From: Solibacillus sp040273735
Lineage (GTDB): Bacteria; Bacillota; Bacilli; Bacillales_A; Planococcaceae
Length of the DNA stretch: 64,000 nt
Reading direction: 5' to 3'
NCBI RefSeq assembly: GCF_040273735.1
Contig: NZ_JBELZM010000009.1
Location: 81,654 to 145,653, forward strand
Part shown: positions 35,109-43,628 of the stretch, piece after piece
Layout of the letters: each line of letters begins with the position of its first letter
How positions within the stretch are numbered: position 1 is the stretch's first letter
The notes under the pieces: model-generated
The model's database searches: none
The model's input: only the letters and a program-made list of their open reading frames with translations
Told to the model about the DNA's origin: nothing
Made by a program: the position numbers and the translations under genes

Positions 35109-37883
35109 TTAGTAATTAATATTCGTAGGAACGGTAAACTGAATCGGTGAAAGAACAAGTTTATTATTTGCCAGATCACTAACTGTTGATGTGCCAGTTT
35201 GGGAAACAGTGACAACTTGGTTTGCTTTTAACGGTTGGGCTAAGCGGATTGCCACTTGTTCATTGTTACTACCTGTCGTATATACTTGTGAAATCGGCAC
35301 TGCTAAATCGCCCACTTTTACTTCAAATGAATGATTCAATACATTTTTCACTGCTTCATTAAATGAAAGAGTGATTGTATCGGTTCCTGTAATATTATGA
35401 TAAACATATTGCGGTGCGATATTTTCATTTAAATAAACCAGCTCAGTTTTAGGTTCCATTGTGACGATTGAATTTAATGCCCGTAAATTGCTGATTGTTA
35501 AATTCGTGCCGCGAGGGAAGCTAATATCCCCTTCCTTGATTGTTAAATATACTTTATGCGGCTCATTATGATTCACGACTGCACGCTGAATTGTCAAACC
35601 TTCCAAAACATAGTTCTGCAGGTTCGATGCCGTAACACCGTCCACATATGTCGAGAACGTAATCACAATCGTTTTATTATCAATTACCGTACCCTGTCTA
35701 GCATTATAGGAAGTTTCCACACTTAAAACGGAAAGCTTTTCTTCATTTTGTGCAAAATCCGAACCACGTACAAAATTCACTTGGTAGGCAGGATTTACCG
35801 CCTGTCCATACTCACTAGTAACACCTGTAAACGTAGCACCAACTGAATATGTGTAGCCAGAATTTGATGTCAGCCCTGTTAATGTACTTAGGCGGACTCG
35901 GATTGTTTTGTCGTTTGTTGCTGATTTTTCAAGCTGCCCTACTAAAGAATTTGCTAATGGATACGTATATCCATTTGAAATATAGCTGCCTGATAGTGTC
36001 ACTTGTGCAAAGGCCGCTGTTTCTACATTACGATCAAACGTAAACTCTAAATATTCGATTCCTTTATCTTTTACAACATTAGTACTGACAACAGACGGGA
36101 CAGTTGTATCAGCTACAAAGTTGTAAGCTGTGGAAAATACATTCACTTCTCCGGAAACATCTGTAATATAGCGTCCAGGTGTCGTTGAAATAGTTGTATA
36201 TCCGTTTAATGAACCATTCGTCGTAACAACATAGGAATTGGCCTCCTCTTTATCTTTAACAATACTAGTAATTCCCGGTGAATACGTATTTTGAGCAATG
36301 GTAATATCTGCGGGTACAATTGCGCGAACTTCCTCAGAAAATGTTAACTTGAACTTTTTTGCACCTAGTTGCGTAACATTTGTTAACGTTGGTACAACCC
36401 CATCTTTATCCCCTTTTGTAATATACGTAGTTAACGGGTTTGGTGAAGATAGGTTATTCGAAATATCAATAATTGTTCCAAATGTGACAGAAATTGCTGT
36501 GCCTGGCGCTAAAATTTGCCCTTTTGCAGTCGCCGCCGATAAATCATAAATAACTTCTGTAGCGTTTTTTTCAATTGTTCCTTGAATACCTGACACTACC
36601 GTACCATTTGCTAATTTAAATTGAGTAACCCCAATAGGATTTGTTACCGGTTCTGTAAAAACCACTTTTACTTTAGTAGCCGAAACATTTTCTACCTTTA
36701 AAACGCCCGGTGCTGTTTTATCAGGTACGAATGTTGCAATATCATCATATTTAATAAGCTTTTTTGATGTTGCCGATTCAATGCCATCCACAACGACACG
36801 GTAACGTCCTTCTAATCCAGTTGTCGCATTAATTGTCACCGTCAATGTGCGCTTATCTTCACTTAATTGGCCTTTTGACAATTGTACTTGTCCGAGACGA
36901 TCAACACCTGTAACGGCCACTAACTTATTAATTGCAGCCGTATTTAACTCTGCCCCAAGTTTAACAGGCTGATTGAATGTAATCTCTACTTGCCCACCAT
37001 TTGGATTTGTTATAGAAGAAATTTTCAGATCAGGTACTTCGAATTTCACTTTTGTAGTAAATGTTTGTTCGTTAACATCAAAAGTAACTTCAGTATCCAC
37101 ATTTTCCACTAACGGCGTTTTTAATGTAACAATATACGCCTTATCATCAGAAAGCGTAATACGCAGTTTGTCTGCTGATTGTACTTCTACTTTTTTAATT
37201 GTTAAAGCCGGCTTTTCCGGTTCAGGCTTAGGTACTTCGATTTGCAGCATATTGTACAGGAATGTAGCGAATTGACCACGCTTTGTCGGATCTTTCGGAT
37301 TGAATGTTTTCTGTTTTGTCACACCGTAATAAGCCATTGTTTCTATTGATTCCTGATGTTCCACAGTTGTTCGATTTAAATCACTAATATTCGATTTATA
37401 TTCTGTTTCTTTCATTGTTTCCACATAATCGAAATCATTGATGACTTTAAATGCGCGCACTAAAACAGTTGCCATCTGGTCACGGCGTAACTGGTCACGG
37501 TGCATAAGTGCCCCATTACTTCCTTGGAAAACACCAACATCCTTTACTAATGCCGCATACTGCAACAATTCATCCTGAGATTTCGCAGTTAAATCTGTAA
37601 AGCGCATTTTCGTTTTATAATCTTTCGGAACCTCATGCCCCAATGAAACTAAATATTTCCCCAGTAGTTTTACAACATCTGAACGCGTCAGGTTTTGATT
37701 CGGCTTGAATGTGCCATCCGGATAACCTCCGATAATGCCCTGCTCCGATAATGAAGTAATCGCATTCTCATGACCACTGCCTTTAATGTCAGAAAACGAT
37801 GCCGCACTTGCTACAGGAACAATAGCCGTTGCTGCTAGAACAGCTGCTGTTGCAGATGCTAGAAATTTAGTATGAACTTTCAT
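35109..37883 (-). CDS. S-layer-type protein, second paralogue
   Basis: A 924-aa secreted protein from the ATG at 37883. The in-frame TTG at 37898 overlaps the GGAGG ribosome binding site, so it is not the start. Signal peptide to about residue 28, three SLH domains (to about 220; LTRSD, LRRDQ, TKRGQ), then Ig-like repeats with VTFNQPVKLGAEL and LTFSEEVRAI strands. The architecture parallels the 971-aa neighbour domain by domain, so the two are tandem duplicates. A small gene lies 31 nt upstream on the same strand with no terminator between, so the two are probably co-transcribed. Confidence 0.9.
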   Translation of the reverse strand: MKVHTKFLASATAAVLAATAIVPVASAASFSDIKGSGHENAITSLSEQGIIGGYPDGTFKPNQNLTRSDVVKLLGKYLVSLGHEVPKDYKTKMRFTDLTAKSQDELLQYAALVKDVGVFQGSNGALMHRDQLRRDQMATVLVRAFKVINDFDYVETMKETEYKSNISDLNRTTVEHQESIETMAYYGVTKQKTFNPKDPTKRGQFATFLYNMLQIEVPKPEPEKPALTIKKVEVQSADKLRITLSDDKAYIVTLKTPLVENVDTEVTFDVNEQTFTTKVKFEVPDLKISSITNPNGGQVEITFNQPVKLGAELNTAAINKLVAVTGVDRLGQVQLSKGQLSEDKRTLTVTINATTGLEGRYRVVVDGIESATSKKLIKYDDIATFVPDKTAPGVLKVENVSATKVKVVFTEPVTNPIGVTQFKLANGTVVSGIQGTIEKNATEVIYDLSAATAKGQILAPGTAISVTFGTIIDISNNLSSPNPLTTYITKGDKDGVVPTLTNVTQLGAKKFKLTFSEEVRAIVPADITIAQNTYSPGITSIVKDKEEANSYVVTTNGSLNGYTTISTTPGRYITDVSGEVNVFSTAYNFVADTTVPSVVSTNVVKDKGIEYLEFTFDRNVETAAFAQVTLSGSYISNGYTYPLANSLVGQLEKSATNDKTIRVRLSTLTGLTSNSGYTYSVGATFTGVTSEYGQAVNPAYQVNFVRGSDFAQNEEKLSVLSVETSYNARQGTVIDNKTIVITFSTYVDGVTASNLQNYVLEGLTIQRAVVNHNEPHKVYLTIKEGDISFPRGTNLTISNLRALNSIVTMEPKTELVYLNENIAPQYVYHNITGTDTITLSFNEAVKNVLNHSFEVKVGDLAVPISQVYTTGSNNEQVAIRLAQPLKANQVVTVSQTGTSTVSDLANNKLVLSPIQFTVPTNINY

Positions 37884-37914
37884 ATGTAACGCCTCCAATT
37901 TCTATTCTCTTATT

Positions 37915-38163
37915 TTATATATGTAGAAACTTTATTTGATTATGACTAACTTCAGCGATTACTAAATTTGTACTGTCTGAATAAATAGTTTGATCCTTAT
38001 CTATAAAAGCTAATTCCTCAACTATTACTTCTTCATATTTCCAATTTCTAAATAACGATAATACTTCCTTACAATGAATTTCAAGGATATTCATTTTTGT
38101 TTGAAAAAAGCCTTGAACATCTAATAGAAGTCCATTTATTTTCAATTGACTAAAAAAATGCAT
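37915..38163 (-). CDS. small protein in front of an S-layer-type gene, 82 aa
   Basis: Function not recognised. From the ATG at 38163, 6 nt after GGAGGG, it encodes 82 residues with no signal peptide or membrane segment. The pattern of alternating hydrophobic residues (KINGLLLDVQGFF, EEVIVEELAFID, STNLVIAEV) suggests a small alpha/beta or all-beta fold. It is the first gene of a two-gene unit with the 924-aa S-layer-type gene and follows the terminator of the main S-layer gene. It could be regulatory or a chaperone; this is a guess from position only. Confidence 0.65.
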   Translation of the reverse strand: MHFFSQLKINGLLLDVQGFFQTKMNILEIHCKEVLSLFRNWKYEEVIVEELAFIDKDQTIYSDSTNLVIAEVSHNQIKFLHI

Positions 38164-38229
38164 AAAAATCCCTCCATAGTAAATATTGTATAGAATTTTA
38201 TAGGGATTTACAAATTTTCTCACAAAAAA

Positions 38230-38257
38230 AGCTCCCTCTATTAAAATAGAGGGAGCT
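38230..38257. terminator. strong bidirectional terminator of the main S-layer gene
   Basis: Perfect 11-bp arms AGCTCCCTCTA and TAGAGGGAGCT surround a 6-nt loop, with a run of seven T on the minus strand. Confidence 0.9.
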
Positions 38258-38276
38258 AAAATCGAAATTACTAATA

Positions 38277-40985
38277 TTACTTAGCTTTTACTTCGATGTT
38301 TAATTTTTGAGCGTTTTTACGTTCGCCTTTATCTGTAACAGATGCGTTATCGATTACTTTTACAGCAACAGTATCAACTAATGAGAAGTTAATTGGTGCA
38401 GAAAGAGTTACACGTAATGTGTTTTCTTTACCAGCTACTACAGCAGCATTTGATAATGCTACAGTTGAAACTTGACCATCAACGATTAATGAGAAGTCAG
38501 AAGCGAATGTACCGCCAAATTGAACTGCTTCATTATAAGTTAATTCAATAGTTTCATTATCAACAATTACAGCAGAAGTTAATTCTGGTGCTTTTGTATC
38601 TTGTACAGCAATTGTTTGCTCGTAAGCTTTAACAGTTTTATTACCTGCTAAGTTTTGAACGTTTGATACTTTCATTACAGCTGTTTTATTATCAGCAGTG
38701 ATTGTACCTTCAGCTAATTTAATTGTTGCTACTTTGTTATCGGCAGAGATAGTAATAGTTGCACCAGTTAATGCTTTACCATCTAATGTGTAGTTAGCTA
38801 AATCAGTTGCAGAACCTGCTACCGCGCCACCTTTAACTGCTTCTGGGAATGTAACTTTAATAGTATCAGCAGTAGTTGTATCAAATGCACCTGCAGCCAT
38901 TTCAAATTCAGTTGAAGTTTTAGCAGTACCGAAATCAAATGTCATGTTGAATGCATCAGCTTTGTTAGCAGCTAATGATAAGTCTGTAACTAAATCTTTG
39001 TTGAAAGTTACAGCTAATTTACCTTCAACTAATACAGGAGTAGCAAATTTGAATGATACTTTCTTAGAACCTTTTTCAACTGAACCAGTTAATGTATCTA
39101 ATGTAGAGTCTACTTTACCTTCTGCGTTTACTACAGTTGCGATATCACCGAAGTTGATACCAGTTTTAGCAGATAATGCTTCGTTGAATTCTACAACGAT
39201 TTCTTCTACTTTACCATCTTCATCAACAATGATGTCATAGCCAGTTGCTACTGGTTTAACAGCGTCTTTTGTTAATGTAACAGATTTTGTAGTAGCAGCA
39301 AACTTGTTACCTAAAGCGTCAGTCATTGTACCGCCTAATACTACTGTAAAAGTACGTGAATCTTTGTTAGCAAAGATTGTGTTGTCTTTTAATTCTACTA
39401 AGAATTGTTTGTTGTCAGATTTTTCAACAACAGTTGCAGTATCACTTGTTACAGCACCTAGTAACTCATCTTTAACAATACCGTTAACTAATGCAGCTTT
39501 TACAGAAGCAACGTTCATTGATTTATCGAAAGTTACTAAAATAGTGTTGTCGCCAGCAGCTTCGATTGTAGCTGTTGGTGCTACAGTGTCTACAGATACT
39601 TCAAATGTTTTTGAAGCTTTAACTGATTTGTTACCAGCTTTATCTTCAACGTTGAATAATTCAACAGTGTGAGATTTACCAGCTTCAACTGTAACGCCTT
39701 CTAAAGTAACAGTTTTGCCGTCAACTTTAATGTTTCCAGATGCTACATCTACACCGTTAATTTTTGCAGATCCAATAGTTGCTTTTTCAGATAATGTAAC
39801 TACTACTGTATCAGTAGCTTTACCTTTTGTTGTTGCTTTTACAGAAGCAATCGTTGGAGCAACTTCATCTTTATAAGTAACTACAGATACATATTTAGCA
39901 GTTTTCACTAAACGATCTTTAGCAGTACGGATTGGCTCTACTACTACAGCAGCATCTTTAACGTTGATTGCTGTTGCAGAGTTTAACGTTAATGTTTTGC
40001 CATCTTCAGATAATGTAGCTGTATCTAAAGTTGTGCCTTGGATTGACACTTTGTTATTAATATCAGATTTTAATACTGCTTCGCTGAATTTAACTTCAAC
40101 AGTTACGCCGTCAACAATGTTAACTGACATTACTTTTGGAGCTTCAACTTTGAAAGTTACTGTAGCAGTATACTCTTTACCGTCGATTGTGAAAGTTACT
40201 TTAGTTGCTTCGTTAGCTTCTAAAGCTTTTTCTAATTCAACTACATGAGTAGAATTATCAGATAAAGTAACATTTAAAGTTTTAGCATCTACAGCTACTG
40301 CTTCTTTAACAGTTAACTCAACTGCTGTGTTGATAGTTTTGTTTAAGAATGAAGCGAACTGACCACGAGTTACTGTGTTTTTAGGGTTGAAGTTTTCAAC
40401 TACAGTAATACCTAAGTCACGTAAAGCTTGGATTGCTTCACGAGCTTCTGCTTTAGCTGTTGCTAAGTCAGCAACTTTAACGTCTTCGATTTCAGTAGCT
40501 AATTCTACTAAAGTAGTATCGTTGATTGCTTTGAAAGCACGGTCTAAAACTAGAGCCATGTTTTCACGAGTGATTTTGCCAGATGCGTTTAATGCACCGT
40601 TAGAACCGTTGAATACACCAGTATCAGCTACTAATGCAGCATATTTTACTAATTCTTGGTCTTTAGCATCAACAGCTACATCATTGAAACGAGCTTTTGT
40701 TGCGTAGTCAGCTGGGATTTCGAAACCTTGAGCTTCTACCCATTTACCTAACATTTTTACAACTTGGCCGCGAGTTAGTTCTTGGTTTGGTTTGAATGTG
40801 CCGTCTGGGTATCCTTGGATAATGCCAGCATCAACTAATGCATTGATGTTCACAGCATGTGAGTTTGTGTCAGCAACGTCTGAGAATCCAGCAGCAGAAG
40901 CTACAGGAACGATTGCAGATGCTACAAGAGTAGCTGTAGCAGCAGCTGCTACGAATTTAGTATATTTCTTAGGTTGGTTAGCCAT
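38277..40985 (-). CDS. probable main S-layer protein (SLH plus Ig-like repeats)
   Basis: A secreted 902-aa S-layer protein. Signal peptide 1-31 (ending VASAA), three SLH domains (32-215; LTRGQ, ITREN, VTRGQ), a DNSTHVVELEKAL module, then several Ig-like domains (VKFSEAVLKS, VTFDKSMNVA, VEFNEALSAK). Three things mark it as the major one: a near-perfect sigma-A promoter, a strong GGAGG site 9 nt before the ATG, and a narrow codon choice (mostly GTA, GCT/GCA, ACA/ACT, AAA, TTA), as in very highly expressed genes. It is the first-transcribed and most regular of three tandem paralogues. Confidence 0.92.
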   Translation of the reverse strand: MANQPKKYTKFVAAAATATLVASAIVPVASAAGFSDVADTNSHAVNINALVDAGIIQGYPDGTFKPNQELTRGQVVKMLGKWVEAQGFEIPADYATKARFNDVAVDAKDQELVKYAALVADTGVFNGSNGALNASGKITRENMALVLDRAFKAINDTTLVELATEIEDVKVADLATAKAEAREAIQALRDLGITVVENFNPKNTVTRGQFASFLNKTINTAVELTVKEAVAVDAKTLNVTLSDNSTHVVELEKALEANEATKVTFTIDGKEYTATVTFKVEAPKVMSVNIVDGVTVEVKFSEAVLKSDINNKVSIQGTTLDTATLSEDGKTLTLNSATAINVKDAAVVVEPIRTAKDRLVKTAKYVSVVTYKDEVAPTIASVKATTKGKATDTVVVTLSEKATIGSAKINGVDVASGNIKVDGKTVTLEGVTVEAGKSHTVELFNVEDKAGNKSVKASKTFEVSVDTVAPTATIEAAGDNTILVTFDKSMNVASVKAALVNGIVKDELLGAVTSDTATVVEKSDNKQFLVELKDNTIFANKDSRTFTVVLGGTMTDALGNKFAATTKSVTLTKDAVKPVATGYDIIVDEDGKVEEIVVEFNEALSAKTGINFGDIATVVNAEGKVDSTLDTLTGSVEKGSKKVSFKFATPVLVEGKLAVTFNKDLVTDLSLAANKADAFNMTFDFGTAKTSTEFEMAAGAFDTTTADTIKVTFPEAVKGGAVAGSATDLANYTLDGKALTGATITISADNKVATIKLAEGTITADNKTAVMKVSNVQNLAGNKTVKAYEQTIAVQDTKAPELTSAVIVDNETIELTYNEAVQFGGTFASDFSLIVDGQVSTVALSNAAVVAGKENTLRVTLSAPINFSLVDTVAVKVIDNASVTDKGERKNAQKLNIEVKAK

Positions 40986-41062
40986 AGAATGATTTCCTCC
41001 AATAAAAACAATTTTTTATCATTTTAACAAATGTTGTCTCGTATATTACGATAACATTAATA

Positions 41063-41091
41063 AGTATATTAGTAAGATTTTTTTATGTCAA
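41063..41091 (-). promoter_or_regulatory. consensus sigma-A promoter of the main S-layer gene
   Basis: On the minus strand a perfect -35 TTGACA (41086-41091) and a -10 TATACT (41063-41068) are separated by the ideal 17 bp. The start site would be near 41056. It is the best promoter in the window. Confidence 0.9.
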
Positions 41092-41354
41092 TGCTATTTT
41101 AGGAAAAATAAAGTAAACCAACTAATACCAGTAATATCAATACTTTAATTATCAGAACTTTAAGTAATATTATTTGGTAATTATTATTTTACATGGTAAT
41201 AATTAGTTTTATAATATAATTTTCATATTCTCATAATATTGTAAATCAACATAAAAATGATATATTCATGATTCCCTTATTAGTATATTAATTACAAATA
41301 TAGAACTCTAATCCCATTAAAATTATATGTCACTAATTCATCTTTTTAAGAAAG

Positions 41355-41464
41355 TAGAATGTATGCGCCGAAATATAGACTGTTAGTGAGGCAATGTAGA
41401 ACATTCGCTGAAGAATTAGAAAGTTTCCTACAATAAATTGAACAAAACACATATAAAGTAGATA
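41355..41464 (-). repeat. array F: six cores, 21-bp spacing
   Basis: On the plus strand cores begin at 41355 (TAGAAT), 41376 (TAGACT), 41397 (TAGAAC), 41417 (TAGAAA), 41438 (TTGAAC) and 41459 (TAGATA). Intervals are 21,21,20,21,21. Several are preceded by G (AAGTAGAA), so it is closer to the TTCTACTT family of array A, in inverted orientation. The last core begins 24 bp before the chrA terminator stem. Confidence 0.75.
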
Positions 41465-41482
41465 CCACATAAAAAAAAGAAA

Positions 41483-41510
41483 AAGCTATCTCTGACGCTA
41501 AAGATAGCTT
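41483..41510 (-). terminator. terminator of chrA
   Basis: Perfect 9-bp arms AAGCTATCT and AGATAGCTT are followed by an A/T tract (TTTTTCTTTTTTTT on the minus strand). Confidence 0.8.
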
Positions 41511-41517
41511 CCTCTTT

Positions 41518-42702
41518 CTATAAAAGTACCAATCCAGTTACCGCCCCGGTAACAACGACAATCCAAGGCGGCATTTTCCAGTAAGCAAGCATGCTGAATA
41601 ACACTACGGCCAACGCAAAATCATTCGCCTCCAAGATTGAACTAGTCCAGATTGGAGAATACAATGCGGCAATTAAAATACCGATAACAGCGGCATTCAT
41701 ACCCATGATGGCACCTGTAATTTTCGGATGGTTGCGTAGTTGATCCCAAAACGGCAGTGCCCCGACCACTAAAAGAAACGCCGGTAAAAATATTGCAACT
41801 GTCGCGACTACTCCACCTTGCCAGCCATTCATGACCGTACCTAAATAAGCGGCAAATGTAAAGAGAGGTCCCGGTACTGCCTGTGTAACACCATATCCCG
41901 CTAAAAACGCTTCTTCACTCATCCAGCCTGTTGGGACAAATTCTTTTTCCAGTAATGGCAGCACGACATGTCCCCCACCAAAAACAAAAGAACCAGAGCG
42001 GTAAAAGCTATCAAACATTGCTACCCAATAAGAACCTGTCATCTCTTTCAACAAAGGCAAAGCTACCAGTAAGCCGGCAAACACAAGAAGGCAAATCGCT
42101 CCAATCTGTTTCGAAACCGGAAAACGCGACTGAGCTTCTGTACCATCATTGTCTCGTTTCAGCAAAAGATACCCTATTACTGCGGCAAAAATAATAACCG
42201 CTACTTGACTAAAGGCTGTTTGCCATAGAGTCGTCACAAGTAATGCCACGATTGCAATGGCCTTTCTTTTCAAATCGGGTGTCAGACTTTTAGCCATTCC
42301 GATAATTGCATGTGCAACGATGGCCACTGCCACAATCTTCAATCCATGAATCCATCCGGCATTACCAACATCAAAACCCGTCATAAGTAATGCGAATGCG
42401 ATAAGCACCGCTACTGATGGAAATGTAAATCCAATAAAAGATGTAATGCCCCCTACTATACCAGCGCGCATAATTCCAATGCCGATTCCCACTTGGCTGC
42501 TCGAAGGACCAGGAAGAAACTGGCATAGCGCTACTAAATCGGCATAGCTTTTTTCATCCATCCACTTTCTTCTTCGTACATATTCTTCGTGGAAATAACC
42601 TAGATGAGCAGTTGGTCCGCCAAAGGATGTCAGCCCTAAACGTGTTGAAACCAAAAATATTTCGATAAGTGATCTGATTCGATTTTGCTTTGTTGAATTC
42701 AT
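41518..42702 (-). CDS. chrA: chromate transporter ChrA
   Basis: A 394-aa CHR-family protein made of two homologous halves, the usual long-chain form. The N-terminal half has TRLGLTSFGGPTAHLGYFHEE and LCQFLPGPSSSQVGIGIG. The second half has the matching FVFGGGHVVLPLLE and YGVTQAVPGPLFTFAAYLG. Known members export chromate; many copies have no proven substrate. AAGGAG lies before the ATG. It is monocistronic, without a regulator or reductase nearby. Confidence 0.93.
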   Translation of the reverse strand: MNSTKQNRIRSLIEIFLVSTRLGLTSFGGPTAHLGYFHEEYVRRRKWMDEKSYADLVALCQFLPGPSSSQVGIGIGIMRAGIVGGITSFIGFTFPSVAVLIAFALLMTGFDVGNAGWIHGLKIVAVAIVAHAIIGMAKSLTPDLKRKAIAIVALLVTTLWQTAFSQVAVIIFAAVIGYLLLKRDNDGTEAQSRFPVSKQIGAICLLVFAGLLVALPLLKEMTGSYWVAMFDSFYRSGSFVFGGGHVVLPLLEKEFVPTGWMSEEAFLAGYGVTQAVPGPLFTFAAYLGTVMNGWQGGVVATVAIFLPAFLLVVGALPFWDQLRNHPKITGAIMGMNAAVIGILIAALYSPIWTSSILEANDFALAVVLFSMLAYWKMPPWIVVVTGAVTGLVLL

Positions 42703-42947
42703 CGCCAGCTAACTCCTTAAGACTATTTTTGAAATGTAACCATCTATATTTTCTTTCTGCCTTTCCTAAAAATAGCATTTCTCTCTTAATTCACATAGTC
42801 TCTACCTCAAAATTTACATACTTTTTACACTTACTTTGCAATAAGGATTATAATGAAACTAGATTTCTATTACACTGTTAATATATGTGTTATTTTCTTC
42901 AAGTTAGGGTATTAAGCATATGTTAATAAAATTATTGAGGTGAATTT

Positions 42948-43628
42948 ATGTTCGAGTACAAGTTTTGGCATCATCTTTCACACCCATCGCAACTCATACA
43001 TAACATTGAACGTAGCGAAGATCAAAGGCTTAGAGGGTATCGGAGAGTTTTGCTGGCTATTTTTGGTTTCACATTGCTGTTTTTTATCATCCGCAACTTC
43101 TGGGGGATGAATACAACCGATTTAACGGCACTACTTGTAAATGGTGAAGGAGATTTATATAGTTTTGCCAGACTGATGTCTTTAATCGGTGCGATTCTAG
43201 CCGGTATATTATTTTTTATCATTCATTATTACATCATTACATATTTGATTCATTTACTGACAAATATTGATTATGGATGGATTCGAAAAATACAGCTTTA
43301 CGTCATCTTCTTCATTGTCCTTGAAAAATTACTGACGGTGATCATTTTTGCAATTGCAGGATATTCTACACAGTTCACCATGTTTTCACTGGCACCTATG
43401 ATGGCCTACGTATATTATCATGACTACTTACTGTTCTTCCTGAACCAATTAACAGTTGCATCGATAATTGCGGTATGGATTCAATACATATTTTTATCGA
43501 ATTGGACAGATCGACCGAAAGCGTTGCTGTTTAAGTTAACACTTATTCAAATTGTATTGGCCTCGCTTGTTGCGCTGTATAGCATTCTTCCTGTTTTAAC
43601 TTGGATCGAAGGGTGGCTTGGTCTGTAA
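42948..43628 (+). CDS. Yip1-like polytopic membrane protein (YknW-like)
   Basis: A 226-aa protein with five hydrophobic segments after a cytoplasmic N-terminus (WHHLSHPSQLIHNIERSED). The N-terminal segment and the five-helix layout resemble Yip1-domain proteins. Its stop overlaps the start of a membrane-fusion protein by one base. In Bacillus subtilis a Yip1 protein (YknW) is encoded next to a membrane-fusion protein (YknX) and the ABC transporter YknYZ, so this pair may be a related export module. No ABC genes are present here. The family link is by pattern, not by alignment. Confidence 0.6.
   Translation: MFEYKFWHHLSHPSQLIHNIERSEDQRLRGYRRVLLAIFGFTLLFFIIRNFWGMNTTDLTALLVNGEGDLYSFARLMSLIGAILAGILFFIIHYYIITYLIHLLTNIDYGWIRKIQLYVIFFIVLEKLLTVIIFAIAGYSTQFTMFSLAPMMAYVYYHDYLLFFLNQLTVASIIAVWIQYIFLSNWTDRPKALLFKLTLIQIVLASLVALYSILPVLTWIEGWLGL

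Larger units (their letters stand above)
40986..41517. other. long AT-rich region upstream of the main S-layer gene
   Basis: This 530-bp gap holds, from right to left, the chrA terminator, array F, about 250 bp of very AT-rich DNA, the sigma-A promoter and an untranslated leader of about 70 nt. The AT-rich part between the array and the promoter may serve as an UP element or bind regulators. No ORF was seen. Confidence 0.6.

Noticed and set aside
10345..41464. Arrays as decayed heptad-coding genes
   Set aside because: Intervals of 19, 20 and 49 bp break the frame, no starts or ribosome binding sites are present, and the cores read in both orientations relative to genes.
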